Origin: an uncultured Eubacteriales bacterium
GTDB taxonomy: Bacteria; Bacillota; Clostridia; Oscillospirales; Oscillospiraceae
DNA length: 64,000 bases
NCBI GenBank assembly: GCA_900545585.1
Contig: UQZR01000010.1
Coordinates: 1 to 64,000, forward strand
Reading direction: 5' to 3'
Part shown: piece by piece, positions 62,596 to 64,000 of the stretch
How the letters are laid out: each line of letters opens with the position of its first letter
Numbering within the stretch: the stretch's first letter is position 1
Notes under the pieces: model-generated
Database searches by the model: none
What the model saw: only the letters and a program-made list of their open reading frames with translations
Told to the model about the DNA's origin: nothing
Translations under genes and position numbers: made by a program

Positions 62596-63504
62596 ATGGA
62601 CAGCTTTTTCAAAATGGTGGACGTGCAGACGGTGCTGTTCATCTACATGGCGGTGGGCTTCGGGTGCCGCAAGGCCGGCATTTTCAACGACGTGGCCCGG
62701 GATAAGCTCACCGACTTCGTGGTGTTCGTCACCCTGCCCTGCATGATCTTCGAGTCCTTCAACATGGCCTTCAGCCTGGAGTCCCTCAAACAGGGGGCCC
62801 TGGCCCTGCTCATCGCGGTGGGCATGTCCTGCGTGGCCCTGCTGCTGGGCAAGGTGCTGTACAACCGCTTCCCCTATGAGGAGAAGAGCATCCTCCAGTA
62901 CGGCACCCTGGTGAGCAACTCCGGCTTTGCCGGCCTGCCGGTGGTCAGCGGGGCCTACGGGGATGAGGGGCTCTTTCTGGGCTCCCTGTTCATCATCCCC
63001 ACCCGCATTCTCATGTGGAGCGCCGGCATCTCTCTATTTACCAGGGCCGACGCCAAGCAGGCCGTCAAAAAGGTGCTGCTCAACCCCGGCATCATCGCCG
63101 TGGAGGTGGGCCTGGTGCGGATGCTCTTTCAGATCCCCCTGCCCCACTTCGTGGATACGGCGGTGGACAATCTGGGGGGCTGCACCTCCCCCATGGCCAT
63201 GGCCCTGGTGGGGGCCATCCTGGTGGATGTGCCCCTGAAAACCGTCTTTGATCTCAAAAGCTTTTACCTGGTGGCGGTACGGCAGTTCCTGCTGCCGGGC
63301 ATCTGCCTGGCGGTCCTGCGCCTGCTGCACGTGGATCCCCTCACCATCGGGGTGAGTGTGGTGATCACCGGCATGCCCATCGGCTCCACCACCGCCATCC
63401 TGGCCCAGAAATACGTGGCGGACGCCAAGTTCGCCTCCAAGTGTGTGTTTATCTCGACACTGACCAGCCTGGTCACCGTCCCCATACTGACCCTGTTCCT
63501 CTAA
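62596..63504 (+). CDS. AEC-family auxin efflux carrier-like permease
   Basis: A 302-residue membrane protein with about ten helices of the AEC family (PF03547). The pattern NSGFAGLPVVSGAYGD at about residue 105-120 and TGMPIGSTTAILAQKY near residue 265 are the half-helix motifs of the two inverted repeats. Members carry malate, malonate and similar organic acids. It begins 2 bases after the DUF2088 stop. It probably takes up or releases the acid handled by the cluster. Confidence 0.88.
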   Translation: MDSFFKMVDVQTVLFIYMAVGFGCRKAGIFNDVARDKLTDFVVFVTLPCMIFESFNMAFSLESLKQGALALLIAVGMSCVALLLGKVLYNRFPYEEKSILQYGTLVSNSGFAGLPVVSGAYGDEGLFLGSLFIIPTRILMWSAGISLFTRADAKQAVKKVLLNPGIIAVEVGLVRMLFQIPLPHFVDTAVDNLGGCTSPMAMALVGAILVDVPLKTVFDLKSFYLVAVRQFLLPGICLAVLRLLHVDPLTIGVSVVITGMPIGSTTAILAQKYVADAKFASKCVFISTLTSLVTVPILTLFL

Positions 63505-63523
63505 AAAGAAAGGACGAGAGCCT

Positions 63524-64000
63524 ATACAGCAGTCCTACGACGTAGTCATTATCGGCGGCGGCGTGGTGGGCGGCGCCATCGCCCGAGAGCTGTCCCGCTA
63601 CCGGCTGCGCATCGCGGTGCTGGAAAAGGAGAGCGACGTGTGCACCCAGACCAGCGGCCGCAACACCGGCATGCTCCACGCTGGCTTTCTCTACAAGACC
63701 GGTTCCCTCAAGGCCATCCATCTGCGCCGTGGAGGGCAACCAGGAGTTCGACGCCGCGGCCGCAGAGCTGGACGTACCCTTTAAGCGCACCGGCAAGCTC
63801 ATCGCGGGCTTCACCGACGAGGACCGGCAGCTCCTGGAGAACTTCAAGGCCCGGGGCGAGGCCAACGGCGTCAAGGGCCTGGAGATCATCGACCGCAAGC
63901 GGATGGATGAGCTGGACCCCAGCGCCGGCGGCAACTTCGCCATGTGGTGCCCGGCCAGAGGCATCCTGGACCCCTTCCTCTACACCATTGCCCTGGCGGA
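63524..64000 (+). pseudogene. FAD-dependent oxidoreductase, front part with lesions
   Basis: Start of a DAO-type flavoenzyme (YDVVIIGGGVVGGAIAREL is the FAD-binding fold, shown in short form as IIGGGVVGG; TSGRNTGMLHAG follows), similar to L-2-hydroxyglutarate or glycerol-3-P oxidases. There is no ATG, GTG or TTG in frame ahead of the FAD motif; the expected start position after AAAGGACGAG is ATA (63524). At about 63716-63724 one extra base shifts the frame: KAIHL then CAVEGNQEF. Downstream the frame is open to the window end. Two lesions point to a pseudogene, or to sequence error. Confidence 0.7.

Overview
The window looks like chromosome of a high-GC Gram-positive anaerobe of the Oscillospiraceae type (Flavonifractor, Lawsonibacter, Intestinimonas or Dysosmobacter-like). 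The reasons are strong AGGAGG ribosome sites, a membrane pyrophosphatase of the K+-stimulated type, a Firmicute-style type IV pilus operon, TRAP transport next to amino-acid-like catabolism, and GntR/LysR regulators. No rRNA, tRNA or CRISPR array was seen. This assignment is inference from gene content only.

Layout. 1-3.9 kb: the 3' half of hppA, a small XRE-type regulator diverging from a Hanks-type kinase, and a membrane-anchored beta-helix protein. 4-13.7 kb: a FadR-type GntR regulator, an aminotransferase and a D-2-hydroxyacid dehydrogenase on the minus strand, then a plus-strand operon of amidohydrolase, RocB-like M20 peptidase and a complete TRAP transporter. A shared ATTGNATACAAT motif lies in the two divergent promoters. 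13.9-15.2 kb: a small zinc-ribbon gene and a LysR regulator. 15.2-31.2 kb, minus strand: a type IV pilus locus (pilB, pilT, pilC, pilA, pilD, pilM, pilN, pilO, a 2251-residue prepilin-like adhesin, and three small pilin-like proteins). 31.8-36.7 kb: nagB, a ROK kinase, nagA, a DUF4430-type lipoprotein and a UTRA-type GntR regulator.

36.8-43.5 kb is a lower-GC accessory island. On the left it abuts a gene remnant and a polysaccharide deacetylase cut off at about 37465. It carries a promoter-terminator small ORF, a structured leader, two tandem tyrosine recombinases (the first lacking key catalytic residues), a CoiA-like protein, a TnsE-N-terminal-like protein and a ribbon-helix-helix protein with an adjacent palindrome.

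43.5-64 kb is a catabolic region of mixed base composition: a frameshifted hydroxyacid dehydrogenase, two glucarate-dehydratase paralogues flanking a PrpR-like regulator whose AAA+ domain has lost the GAFTGA and Walker B residues, a full oligopeptide-type ABC importer, two amidases, a C45-type N-acyl hydrolase, a galactarate/altronate dehydratase-like enzyme, a LarA-like protein, an AEC transporter and a broken FAD oxidoreductase running off the end. Together these suggest import of an amide-linked conjugate, release of a sugar acid and its dehydration. The substrate is not known.
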